Below, in pieces: positions 8,561 through 16,650 of a stretch of DNA of 64,000 nucleotides; the stretch's first letter is position 1, and every line of letters begins with the position of its first letter. The notes beneath the pieces were generated by a model that did not search any database, was not told where the DNA came from, and saw only the letters and a program-made list of their open reading frames with translations. The stretch is from Burkholderiales bacterium (GTDB taxonomy: Bacteria; Pseudomonadota; Gammaproteobacteria; Burkholderiales; Casimicrobiaceae), in contig JADZDD010000011.1 of assembly GCA_020851235.1 (NCBI GenBank), positions 141,561 through 205,560 of the forward strand, given 5' to 3'. The position numbers were made by a program, and so were the translations under genes.

Positions 8561-9684
8561 GCGCGCTGGCCGTCCCCCGCATGCGGCTCGTCGCCCTCGT
8601 GCAAGGCACGCTGCGGGCGATTCCGCGGCGCCACGTCGCTGTGGCACTCGGTTTCGCGCTCCTCTGGGGCCTTGTCAACGCGCTCGGCTACACGCTCGGA
8701 AGAGCGTCGGGCGATGGTCCGCGCGCCGCCGCGTACTTCGTCTACGAGGCGCTCCTGCCGATGCTGCTGCTCACCGTCGCGATCGGCGTGGCCGACGCCG
8801 TGACTGGCAACGATCCGGACGCGGTGGCGGCCTACGCGATCGCCGCGGTCGGCGCGGCGATCCTGGGTGAGGCGCTGTTCCAGGTCACGGCCCCGCTCGT
8901 GGGGCTTGCAAGCTGCGGCTGCGAAGTCGATCGCTGGCCGCGCGCGGCGCGTCCGGCGAACATGCTTCCGGACAGCGTGTTCATCTGCGCCTTCATCACC
9001 GCAGGTTACCGCTATCGGCGGCGCGCATCGCTGCGCCTCGCGCGCCTGCACGCACGCGAGCTCGACCAGGCGCAGATCACGCGGCGCATGGTGGAGTCGC
9101 GGCTGCAGGCGATGCAGGCGTGCATCGAGCCCCAGTTCCTGTTCGACACGCTGGGTGCGGTCGAGCGACTGCACGCGACCGATCCCCGCAGCGCAGCGCA
9201 CCTCATCGACGAGCTCATCAACTACCTGCGCGCGGCACTGCCGCACCTGCGCGACTCGGCGTCCACCGTGACCAAGGAGGTCGGGCTCGCACACGCCTGG
9301 CTCAACATCCGCCGACTGCGCGACGGTCGCGGGCCCCGGTTCACGAGCGACGTAAGCGACACGGCGGCGACAGCGACGATGCCGCCGATGCTCGTGCTTC
9401 CGCTCGTCGATTACGCGCTCGGTGAGGCGGCGCAGGATGAAGCTCGCTGCGCGCTCGTGCTCACCGCGAGCACTACGGCCTCCCGACTGCGCTTCGAGGT
9501 CGCGACCCACGGCTGCACGCACGCGTGGGCGCCGGAAGCCGACGCAAGACTCGCCGGCGTGCGCGAGCGCCTGGCCGCGCTGTACGGCGACGACGGCACG
9601 CTCACGATCGCGACGGACGTGCCCGGGCGCCTCGTTCTCACCCTCGACCTGCCGCATGAGCGCGCCGACCGCGATCCTCGCTGA
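8557..9684 (+). CDS. LytS-like protein with degenerate catalytic sites (probable pseudo-histidine kinase)
   Basis: A 375-residue paralogue of the preceding kinase, with about four membrane helices (30-150) and a recognisable His_kinase-type C-terminal half. Alignment by eye shows the catalytic residues gone. The phosphoacceptor histidine is Gln193 (CIEPQFLFDTL against QIEPHFLFNTL). The N-box ENAIRHG has become DYALGEA, G1 DTGAG has become THGCT, and the G2 glycines are lost (ARLAGVRERL). The flanking structural residues are conserved (PPMLVLPLV, RLAALYGDDG), and the frame is intact and coupled at both ends, so this looks like a maintained non-catalytic protein and not a decaying gene. It may heterodimerise with, or regulate, the active kinase. 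The extracytoplasmic loop has a CGC pair (120-122). Confidence 0.85.
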   Translation: MSALAVPRMRLVALVQGTLRAIPRRHVAVALGFALLWGLVNALGYTLGRASGDGPRAAAYFVYEALLPMLLLTVAIGVADAVTGNDPDAVAAYAIAAVGAAILGEALFQVTAPLVGLASCGCEVDRWPRAARPANMLPDSVFICAFITAGYRYRRRASLRLARLHARELDQAQITRRMVESRLQAMQACIEPQFLFDTLGAVERLHATDPRSAAHLIDELINYLRAALPHLRDSASTVTKEVGLAHAWLNIRRLRDGRGPRFTSDVSDTAATATMPPMLVLPLVDYALGEAAQDEARCALVLTASTTASRLRFEVATHGCTHAWAPEADARLAGVRERLAALYGDDGTLTIATDVPGRLVLTLDLPHERADRDPR

Positions 9685-10408
9685 GGACGAACCGGTCCTG
9701 CGCGCCGAGCTGCGGGACATGCTCGCTGCGCAGTGGCCCGAGCTCACGGTCGTCGCCGAGGTGGGCGACGGGCCGGCGGCGATGCGCGCCATCGACGCCC
9801 ACGCCCCCGCGATCGTCTTCCTCGACATCGAAATGCCCGGCCGCAACGGCATCGACGTCGCGCGCCACGCCGGCGGTCGCTGCCACGTCGTCTTCGTTAC
9901 GGCTTACGACCGGTACGCGATCGCGGCCTTCGAGGAAGGCGCGGTCGACTACGTCATGAAGCCGTTCTCGCCGGCACGGCTCGACGCCACCATCGCGCGG
10001 CTCAAGGCACGCGTCGGGGCCCCGCCCGCCGATCTCACCGGCATCCTCAAGTCGCTCGCGACGACGCTCACGCAGCGCAAGGAGTACCTGCGCTGGGTCA
10101 CGGCGTCGCAGGGGGACTCGCTACGCCTCGTCACCGTCGACGAGATCTGCTACTTCCGCGCCGACCACAAGTACACGCTGGTCGTGACGCGCGACTCGGA
10201 GGTGCTCATTCGCCGCCCGCTGAAGGCGCTCGCCGAGGAGGTCGATCCCCATGCCTTCTGGCAGATCCACCGCTCCGCGCTCGTGAGCGTCAAGGAGATC
10301 GCCGGCGTCGATCGCGATTTCCGCGGCCACCTCACCGTGCGCCTCAAGCAACGCAAGGAGACGCTGCCCGTCGGCGAGAACTACGTGCACCTGTTCAAGC
10401 AGATGTGA
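9656..10408 (+). CDS. LytTR-family response regulator (AlgR/LytR type)
   Basis: A 250-residue regulator. The receiver domain (about 1-120) has the acidic pocket EDE (10-12), phosphoacceptor Asp57 in FLDIEMPG, the switch Thr in VTAYD and Lys102 in VMKPF. The LytTR DNA-binding domain (about 145-245) shows VDEICYFRADHKYTLV, LIRRPLKALAEEV and the closing FWQIHRSALVSV and VGENYVHLFK. The ATG at 9656 lies 29 bases inside the pseudokinase gene, so translation is coupled. It should be phosphorylated by the LytS-type kinase at 7448-8560. Targets are not evident; LytTR proteins of this group control envelope, exopolysaccharide or carbon-uptake genes. Confidence 0.93.
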   Translation: MSAPTAILAEDEPVLRAELRDMLAAQWPELTVVAEVGDGPAAMRAIDAHAPAIVFLDIEMPGRNGIDVARHAGGRCHVVFVTAYDRYAIAAFEEGAVDYVMKPFSPARLDATIARLKARVGAPPADLTGILKSLATTLTQRKEYLRWVTASQGDSLRLVTVDEICYFRADHKYTLVVTRDSEVLIRRPLKALAEEVDPHAFWQIHRSALVSVKEIAGVDRDFRGHLTVRLKQRKETLPVGENYVHLFKQM

Positions 10409-10462
10409 GGGCGTCGCACCCCGCAGGGTGACGCTGCCGCACCTGCCCGGGGTGGGGTCGCT

Positions 10463-11518
10463 TCAGCGCAGCGACGCGTTCACGCCCGCCAGTGCCGCAT
10501 TGCCCGGCACGAGTTCGGCGTCGGTCAGGGCGTTGAGCGGCGCCTCGATCGTCTCCAGCGCGTCGTGCATGTCGCTCGATTCGGGGTGGAGGTAGATGAG
10601 GCCGGTCAGGATCTCGCCGGCGGCGCGGTGTGTTTCGAGGTAGGCGAGCGCCGCGGCACGATCCGATGGATCGTAGTGCCGGCCGACCTTGTGCAAGCGC
10701 ACCGTGCCGCCGTCGTGCAGGACCACCGAGCGGACCTCGCCCGGCGCGTACTCGGTCGTGATCTCCTCGCGCGGCGAGATGAAGTCGAGGAAATTCACCG
10801 ACTCGTTGTGCTCACGCACGTAGTCGTAGCTCTTGGTCGATCCCGGATGGTTGTTGAAGGCGACACACGGGCTCAGCACGTCGATGAACGCCGCGCCGTG
10901 GTGCGCCACCGCGGCCTTGATGAGCGGAATGAGCTGGTCCTTGTCGCCCGAGAAGCTGCGCGCGACGAAGGTGGCGCCGAGCGTGATCGCGAGCGTGGCG
11001 AGGTCGATCGGCTCGTCGCGGTTGACGGCGCCGCGCTTGCTCTTGCTGCCCCTGTCGGCGGTGGCCGAGAACTGGCCCTTGGTCAGGCCGTACACGCCGT
11101 TGTTCTCGACGATGTAGACCATGTTGACGCCGCGACGCATGACGTGCGCGAACTGGCCGAGGCCGATCGACGCCGAGTCGCCGTCGCCGGACACGCCGAG
11201 ATAGACGAGATCGCGATTGGCAAGCGCCGCACCGGTCAGCACCGACGGCATGCGACCGTGCACGCTGTTGAAGCCGTGCGAATTGCCGAGGAAATACGTC
11301 GGGGTCTTCGACGAGCAGCCGATGCCCGAGAGCTTCGCCACCCGGTGCGGCGGGATGTCGAGCTCGTAGAACGCCTGGATGATCGCCGCGCTGATCGAAT
11401 CGTGGCCGCATCCGGCGCACAGCGTGCTGATCGCGCCTTCGTAATCACGCCGCGTGTAGCCCAGCGAGTTCTTCGCGAGACTGGGGTGATGGATCTTCGG
11501 CTTGGCGAGGTAGGTCAT
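10463..11518 (-). CDS. korB: 2-oxoacid:acceptor oxidoreductase, beta subunit (KorB-like)
   Basis: A 351-residue thiamine-diphosphate subunit. Cys34 and Cys37 (CAGCGHD) and Cys68 (GIGCSSK) match the [4Fe-4S] ligands of two-subunit-type beta chains. GDGDSASIGLGQF and ENNGVYGLTKGQ form the ThDP/Mg-binding motif, and SPCVAFNN follows. The enzyme decarboxylates a 2-oxoacid, probably 2-oxoglutarate, to its CoA thioester and passes electrons through FeS centres. The ATG at 11518 starts a protein of normal length; the same frame stays open far upstream, antisense only by chance. It follows korA after a 110-base gap that holds a GCACGGC/GCCGTGC stem (11553-11570). Last gene of the operon. Confidence 0.92.
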   Translation of the reverse strand: MTYLAKPKIHHPSLAKNSLGYTRRDYEGAISTLCAGCGHDSISAAIIQAFYELDIPPHRVAKLSGIGCSSKTPTYFLGNSHGFNSVHGRMPSVLTGAALANRDLVYLGVSGDGDSASIGLGQFAHVMRRGVNMVYIVENNGVYGLTKGQFSATADRGSKSKRGAVNRDEPIDLATLAITLGATFVARSFSGDKDQLIPLIKAAVAHHGAAFIDVLSPCVAFNNHPGSTKSYDYVREHNESVNFLDFISPREEITTEYAPGEVRSVVLHDGGTVRLHKVGRHYDPSDRAAALAYLETHRAAGEILTGLIYLHPESSDMHDALETIEAPLNALTDAELVPGNAALAGVNASLR

Positions 11519-11628
11519 GGTCGGAGGGCGGAAGACAAAGGGCAAGGGGTGGGCACGGCGGACGCCGTGCGTCGGCACCGCAGTGGACGATCGGCGCAAG
11601 ACACCGGCAGCAACGCAACCATCGCGCG

Positions 11629-13482
11629 TCAGGCCGCGCCGCTGCGGCGCAACGGGGTGACGTTGAACAGCCGCGCCTTCTCGGCAATCTCGCGGATCAC
11701 GAAGCGCGCGGTGATCGGCGTCCCGTCGTAGTGCAGGATCGAGACGAGACGTGCCGGGTCGATCCCGCACTCGTTGACGATGAGCGACTTCATCTGCGCA
11801 TCGCGGTTCTGTTCGACGACGAACACGTGGTCGTGCGCCGCGATGAAGTCGTGCACCGCGTCGCAGAACGGAAAGCCGCGCAGCCGCATGCGATCGAGGT
11901 GGATGCCCTCGAGCTCGAGGGCGACCAGCGATTCGCCCATTGCCGCGCCGCTCGAGCCGAACCAGATCACGCCGCTGCGCGTGGGCTTGGCGGCCTTGGT
12001 GATGACCGGTGCCGGAACGAGCGACTTCGCAGTCTCGAACTTGCGCAGGAGCCGCTGCATGTTGTCGACGTACGCCGGCCCCTCCTCGGTATAGCGCGCG
12101 TAGCGGTCCTTGCTCGTGCCGCGGGTGAAGTAGCCACCCTTCGAAGGGTGCGTCCCCGGATACGTGCGGTACGGGATGCCGTCGCCGTCGACGTCGAGGT
12201 AGCGACCGAAGTCGCGACCGGCCTCGAGCTCGGCCGCGCTCATCACCTTGCCGCGGTCGAGGCGCTTCGCGTCGTCCCACTCGAACGGATCGGTGACCCA
12301 GTCCTGCATGCCGATGTCGAGATCGAGCATCACGAAGACGGGGGTTTGCAGCCGGTCGGCGAGATCGAAGGCCTGCGCGCCCATCGCGAACGTCTCGGTG
12401 GGGTCTTCCGGCAGGAGCAAGACGTGCTTCGTGTCACCGTGCGAGGCGTACGCGCAGGAAAGCAGATCCGCCTGCTGCGTGCGCGTCGGCATGCCGGTCG
12501 ACGGGCTGCCGCGCTGCACGTTGAAGAGCACGGCGGGGATCTCCGCGAAATACGCGAGCCCCAGGAACTCCTGCATCAGCGAGACGCCCGGACCCGACGT
12601 CGCGGTGAACGCGCGCGCGCCGTTCCACGCTGCGCCGATCACCATGCCGATCGAGGCGAGCTCGTCCTCGGCCTGGATGATCGCGTAGCGCTTCTTGCCG
12701 CTGACGGGATCGGTGCGGAACTTGCGGCAATACGCCTGGAACGACTCGGCGAGCGACGACGACGGCGTCAGCGGATACCACGCGGCCACCGTCGCGCCAC
12801 CGTACACCGCGCCGAGCGCTGCCGCGCTGTTGCCGTCGATGAAGATCCGCTCGCCGACACGATCGCTGCGCGCCACGCGGATCGGCAGCGGACAGTCGAA
12901 CGCCTGCTGCGCGTGCTCGCGCCCCATCGCAAATGCCTTGCGATTGGAATCGATCAGCGCTTCCTTGCCCTTGTACTGCTCACCGAAGAGCCGGTCGATC
13001 TCCTCGGGCGCGATGTCGAGCAACGCCGAGAGCGCGCCGAGGTAGATGACGTTCTTGAACAGCTGGCGCTGGCGCGCATCGGTGTACGTCGCGTTGCAGA
13101 TCGCGGTGAGCGGCATCCCGAGCACCGTCACGTCGTCGCGGAAGCGCGACGCCGGCAGCGGCTTCGTCGAGTCGTAGAAGAGCCAGCCACCCGGTTCGAT
13201 CTCGGCGACGTCCTTGTCCCAGGTCTGCGGATTCATCGCGACCATGAGATCGACGCCGCCGCGCCGCCCCCGCCAGCCGTCGCCGCTCACCCGCACCTCG
13301 TACCAGGTGGGCAGACCCTGGATGTTCGAGGGGAAGATGTTGCGCGCGGCCACCGGCACGCCCATGCGCAGGATCGCCCGCGCGAAGAGGCCGTTGGCCG
13401 ACGCGGAGCCGGAGCCGTTGACGTTGGCGAACTTGACGACGAAATCGTTGACCCGCACGTCGGGCCGGACATCGGTACGCAT
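11629..13482 (-). CDS. korA: 2-oxoacid:acceptor oxidoreductase, fused gamma-alpha subunit (KorA-like)
   Basis: A 617-residue fusion of the gamma domain (about 1-190, with FANVNGSGSASANGLFARA and PSNIQGLPTWYEVR) and the alpha domain, which begins near DGNSAAALGAVYGG and carries the WYPLTPSSSLAE and TSGPGVSLMQEF motifs. This gamma-alpha arrangement is typical of KorA/OforA. It binds CoA and contributes to the 2-oxoacid site opposite the KorB ThDP. Its ATG lies only 2 bases after the TGA of the GltD-like flavoprotein gene, so the two are co-translated. Sequence cannot distinguish 2-oxoglutarate from other 2-oxoacids such as indolepyruvate or branched-chain 2-oxoacids; KorA is the best guess from the operon partner. 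Confidence 0.92.
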   Translation of the reverse strand: MRTDVRPDVRVNDFVVKFANVNGSGSASANGLFARAILRMGVPVAARNIFPSNIQGLPTWYEVRVSGDGWRGRRGGVDLMVAMNPQTWDKDVAEIEPGGWLFYDSTKPLPASRFRDDVTVLGMPLTAICNATYTDARQRQLFKNVIYLGALSALLDIAPEEIDRLFGEQYKGKEALIDSNRKAFAMGREHAQQAFDCPLPIRVARSDRVGERIFIDGNSAAALGAVYGGATVAAWYPLTPSSSLAESFQAYCRKFRTDPVSGKKRYAIIQAEDELASIGMVIGAAWNGARAFTATSGPGVSLMQEFLGLAYFAEIPAVLFNVQRGSPSTGMPTRTQQADLLSCAYASHGDTKHVLLLPEDPTETFAMGAQAFDLADRLQTPVFVMLDLDIGMQDWVTDPFEWDDAKRLDRGKVMSAAELEAGRDFGRYLDVDGDGIPYRTYPGTHPSKGGYFTRGTSKDRYARYTEEGPAYVDNMQRLLRKFETAKSLVPAPVITKAAKPTRSGVIWFGSSGAAMGESLVALELEGIHLDRMRLRGFPFCDAVHDFIAAHDHVFVVEQNRDAQMKSLIVNECGIDPARLVSILHYDGTPITARFVIREIAEKARLFNVTPLRRSGAA

Positions 13483-13484
13483 GA

Positions 13485-15329
13485 TCAGGCGATCCTCGCG
13501 GGTTCACGCTCGCGCGCATGGTGCGCACGGCAGCGATCGTCGGCGTGCGGCGGAACGAGCAGGAACTTCTGCATGTCCCACGCGCCGGTCGGGCAGCGCT
13601 CGGCGCACAGGCCGCAATGCAGGCACACGTCCTCGTCCTTGGCCATGATGCGGCCCGTCTTGAGCGTCCCCGACACGTAGAGGTCCTGCGCGAGGTTCAC
13701 CGCGGGCGCCTTCAGGCGCTGGCGCAGGTCGGCCTCGTCGCCGTTCGTGGTGAAGGTGATGCAGTCCATCGGGCAGATATCGACGCAGGCGTCGCACTCG
13801 ATGCACAGCTTGTCGGTGAACACCGTCTGCACGTCGCAGTTCAAGCAGCGCTGCGCCTCGGCAAACGCGAGCTTGGGATCGAAGCCCAACTCGACCTCGA
13901 CCTTGATGCTCGCGAGCGCGATCTTCGTGTCCTTGAGCGGGACACGGAAGCGCCGGTCGGCGGTGATCGCGTTGTCGTAGCTCCACTCGTGGATCCCCAT
14001 CTTCTGCGACGACAGGTTCACGTGCGGCGGTGGCCGCTTGCGCAGGTCCTCGCCGCGGCAGAACAGGTCGATCGAGATCGCCGCCTCGTGCCCGTGCGCC
14101 ACGGCCCAGATGATGTTCTTGGGTCCGAAGGCGGAGTCGCCGCCGAAGAAGACGTTCGGCAACGTCGACCCCATGGTGATGGAATCGACGACCGGCATGT
14201 TCCACTGATCGAAGGCAAGCCCCAGGTCGCGTTCGATCCAGGTGAAGGCATTCTCCTGGCCGATCGCCACCAGCACGTCGTCGCAGGGGAAGTGGACGTC
14301 GGGCTCGCCGGTGGGCACGAGCTGGCGACGACCCTTGGCGTCGCGCTGCGGCGCCACCTTCTCGAACGTCACGCCGGTGAGCTTGCCGTTGTCGTGAGTG
14401 AACGCCTTCGGCACGAGGTAATTGTGGATCGGGATGCCTTCGTGACGCGCATCCTCCTTTTCCCACGGCGACGCCTTCATCTCGTCGTAGCCGGAGCGCA
14501 CGACGACGTCGACCGTCTCGCCGCCGAGGCGCCGCGCGCTGCGGCAGCAGTCCATCGCGGTGTTGCCACCGCCCAGCACGACCACCCGCTTGCCGATGCG
14601 CGTGACGTGGCCGAAGGACACGCTTGCGAGCCAGTCGATGCCGATGTGGATATTGGCGGCCGCTTCACGACGACCGGGGATATCGAGGTCGCGTCCGCGC
14701 GGCGCACCGCTGCCGACGAAGACGGCGTCGAAGCGCTGGTCGAGGAGATCGCGCAGGCTGTCGATGCGCGTGCCGGGGCGAAAGTCGATGCCCATGTCGA
14801 GCACGTACCCCATCTCCTCGTCGATCACGCTCTCGGGCAGGCGGAACCTGGGTATCTGCGTGCGCATCATGCCGCCCGCCTTCGCGTCGCCGTCGAAGAC
14901 GACGAGCTCGTAGCCGAGCGGGGCCAGGTCGCGCGCGACGGTGAGCGACGCCGGACCCGCACCGACCAGCGCCACCCGCTTGCCGTTCCTTTGCGCGGCG
15001 GGCTTGGGCAGGAACTCGGTGATGTCGTCCTTGTAGTCGGCCGCGACCCGCTTCAGCCGGCAGATCGCCACCGGCTCGGGCTTGCCCTTCTTGTCACCGC
15101 CCTCCTCGATGCGGCTGCGTCGGCACGCCGGCTCGCAGGGGCGATCGCAGGTGCGCCCGAGAATGCCGGGGAAGACGTTGGCGTGCCAGTTGACGAGATA
15201 GGCGTCGCCGTAGCGTCCGGCGGCGATGAGGCGAATGTATTCGGGAACGGGGGTGTGGGCCGGACAGGCCCACTGGCAGTCCACGACCTTGTGAAAATAG
15301 TCGGGCTGCGAGATGTCGGTCGGATTCAA
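13485..15329 (-). CDS. GltD-like FAD/NAD(P)H oxidoreductase with two C-terminal [4Fe-4S] clusters (KorC-like)
   Basis: A 614-residue electron-transfer flavoprotein. The N-terminal Cys-rich domain (about 8-70: CQWAC, CDRPCEPAC) resembles the glutamate-synthase beta subunit. It is followed by the FAD motif VALVGAGPAS (about 119-128), the NAD(P)H motif VVVLGGGNTAMDC, and two ferredoxin motifs at the C-terminus (CIECDACVDICPMDC and CLHCGLCAERCP). It should exchange electrons between NADP(H) and the KorAB iron-sulfur chain. An AGGAGG sits 5 bases before the TTG at 15329, giving MNPTDIS, and too close to the GTG at 15335 used by the longest reading, so I prefer TTG. As I recall, an NADP-linked 2-oxoglutarate oxidoreductase with such a third subunit is described in Azoarcus evansii. 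Confidence 0.88.
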   Translation of the reverse strand: MNPTDISQPDYFHKVVDCQWACPAHTPVPEYIRLIAAGRYGDAYLVNWHANVFPGILGRTCDRPCEPACRRSRIEEGGDKKGKPEPVAICRLKRVAADYKDDITEFLPKPAAQRNGKRVALVGAGPASLTVARDLAPLGYELVVFDGDAKAGGMMRTQIPRFRLPESVIDEEMGYVLDMGIDFRPGTRIDSLRDLLDQRFDAVFVGSGAPRGRDLDIPGRREAAANIHIGIDWLASVSFGHVTRIGKRVVVLGGGNTAMDCCRSARRLGGETVDVVVRSGYDEMKASPWEKEDARHEGIPIHNYLVPKAFTHDNGKLTGVTFEKVAPQRDAKGRRQLVPTGEPDVHFPCDDVLVAIGQENAFTWIERDLGLAFDQWNMPVVDSITMGSTLPNVFFGGDSAFGPKNIIWAVAHGHEAAISIDLFCRGEDLRKRPPPHVNLSSQKMGIHEWSYDNAITADRRFRVPLKDTKIALASIKVEVELGFDPKLAFAEAQRCLNCDVQTVFTDKLCIECDACVDICPMDCITFTTNGDEADLRQRLKAPAVNLAQDLYVSGTLKTGRIMAKDEDVCLHCGLCAERCPTGAWDMQKFLLVPPHADDRCRAHHAREREPARIA

Positions 15330-15544
15330 GCGCACCTCCTCGGCAGGGCCAGCTTGCGCGGCAATTTTCCGCGCACATGAGCGGCGTTGGCGGCAACCTT
15401 CAATGGTACCCTGATTCGAAGGGGGTGAGCCGCCCGGCGCGGCGCGTAAGTGACTGATGTCAAATGCGCGAGCCGCGGCTGCCCAGGCGCGTCACGGGGG
15501 AACCCTGCGCGGCCGGCGACGACGGCGCGGGGGACGCCGCCGGG

Positions 15545-15550
15545 TAGAAT
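15545..15550 (+). promoter_or_regulatory. Possible -10 element upstream of selD
   Basis: TAGAAT, one mismatch from TATAAT, lies 45 bases before the selD start in the interval divergent from the KorC-like gene. No acceptable -35 hexamer is found 16-18 bases upstream, so the call is weak. Confidence 0.25.
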
Positions 15551-15594
15551 GCGGCGCGGTCGCCTTGCCGCCGCTTGCGTCCCTGTCCCCCGCC

Positions 15595-16650
15595 ATGAAT
15601 GTCCCCGACCCCACGCCGGTTCGCCTCACGTCGTTCTCGCACGGCGGTGGTTGCGGCTGCAAGATCGCGCCCGCCGTGCTGCGCGACATCCTCGGCCGGA
15701 CCGCAGGTGCCCTCGTCCCGCCGCAGTTGCTGGTCGGCATCGAAACCGCCGACGATGCCGCGGTGTATCGCCTCAACGACACGCAGGCGATCGTCGCCAC
15801 CACCGACTTCTTCATGCCGATCGTCGACGATCCGTTCGACTTCGGCGCAATCGCCGCGACCAACGCGATCTCCGACGTCTACGCCATGGGGGCGACGCCG
15901 CTGTTCGCGCTCGCGCTCGTGGGCATGCCGGTGCAGGCGCTCCCGGTCGATGCGATCCGCGCGATCCTCGCGGGCGGCGAGAGCGTGTGCGCCAAGGCCG
16001 GCATACCGATCGCCGGCGGGCACACGATCGACTGCGTCGAGCCGATCTACGGGCTCGTCGCGATCGGTCTCGTCGATCCGCGGCACGTCAAGCGCAATGC
16101 CGGGGCGCGACCGGGCGACCGGCTCGTCCTGGGCAAGCCGCTGGGCGTGGGCATCTACAGCGCCGCGCTCAAGAAGGGGGAGCTCGACGCGGCGCAGTAC
16201 GCCGCGATGCTCGCGAGCACCACCCAACTCAACACTCCGGGCATCGCGCTCGGCAAGCTCGAGGGCGTGCATGCCTTGACCGACGTGACCGGGTTCGGCC
16301 TGCTCGGCCACCTCCACGAGATCTGCCGCGGCTCGAACGTCGGCGCGAGCGTCGACTTTGCAAGCGTCCCGCTGCACCCCGGCACGCTCGAGCTGGCCGC
16401 ACGCGGCGTGCGCACCGGGGCCTCGGAACGCAACTGGGCGGGGTACGGTGCCGACGTCGACCTCGCGAATAGCCTTGGTGACGCGCAGCGCGCGCTCCTC
16501 ACCGATCCGCAGACCTCCGGGGGACTGTTGGTCGCCTGCGCCCCGGAGACGGTCGCCGACGTGCTCGCCCTCTTCCGCGCCGAGCACTTCGAGCGCGCCG
16601 CGGTCATCGGCACGATCGAAGCGACCGCGCCCCGCATTCGGGTCGCGTGA
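15595..16650 (+). CDS. selD: Selenide, water dikinase (selenophosphate synthetase)
   Basis: A 351-residue enzyme that makes selenophosphate from selenide and ATP, the selenium donor for selenocysteine and selenouridine. The N-terminal catalytic motif SFSHGGGCGCK has Cys20 (in place of Sec) and Lys23. The ATP-binding DDAAVY and TTDFF segments and the GG-rich AGGHTID follow, and the C-terminal AIRS domain ends with LTDPQTSGGLLVA. Length matches the family (about 345). The longer frame from 15457 adds only Arg-rich residues, and ATG 15595 fits the family start. No selA, selB, selC or tRNA selenouridine synthase gene lies in the window, so its downstream use is unknown. It overlaps the next gene (GTGA). 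Confidence 0.95.
   Translation: MNVPDPTPVRLTSFSHGGGCGCKIAPAVLRDILGRTAGALVPPQLLVGIETADDAAVYRLNDTQAIVATTDFFMPIVDDPFDFGAIAATNAISDVYAMGATPLFALALVGMPVQALPVDAIRAILAGGESVCAKAGIPIAGGHTIDCVEPIYGLVAIGLVDPRHVKRNAGARPGDRLVLGKPLGVGIYSAALKKGELDAAQYAAMLASTTQLNTPGIALGKLEGVHALTDVTGFGLLGHLHEICRGSNVGASVDFASVPLHPGTLELAARGVRTGASERNWAGYGADVDLANSLGDAQRALLTDPQTSGGLLVACAPETVADVLALFRAEHFERAAVIGTIEATAPRIRVA

Noticed and set aside
10417..10454. CACCCCG ... CGGGGTG repeat between the LytTR gene and korB.
   Set aside because: Seven-base arms with a 24-base loop and no T-run; too weak to call a terminator.
11553..11570. GCACGGC/GCCGTGC hairpin between korA and korB.
   Set aside because: No T-run and both genes belong to the same enzyme; at most an mRNA processing or stability element.
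10463..12280. Extension of korB upstream to give 605 residues.
   Set aside because: The added N-terminal part is an out-of-frame reading of korA; the ATG at 11518 gives a family-length protein.
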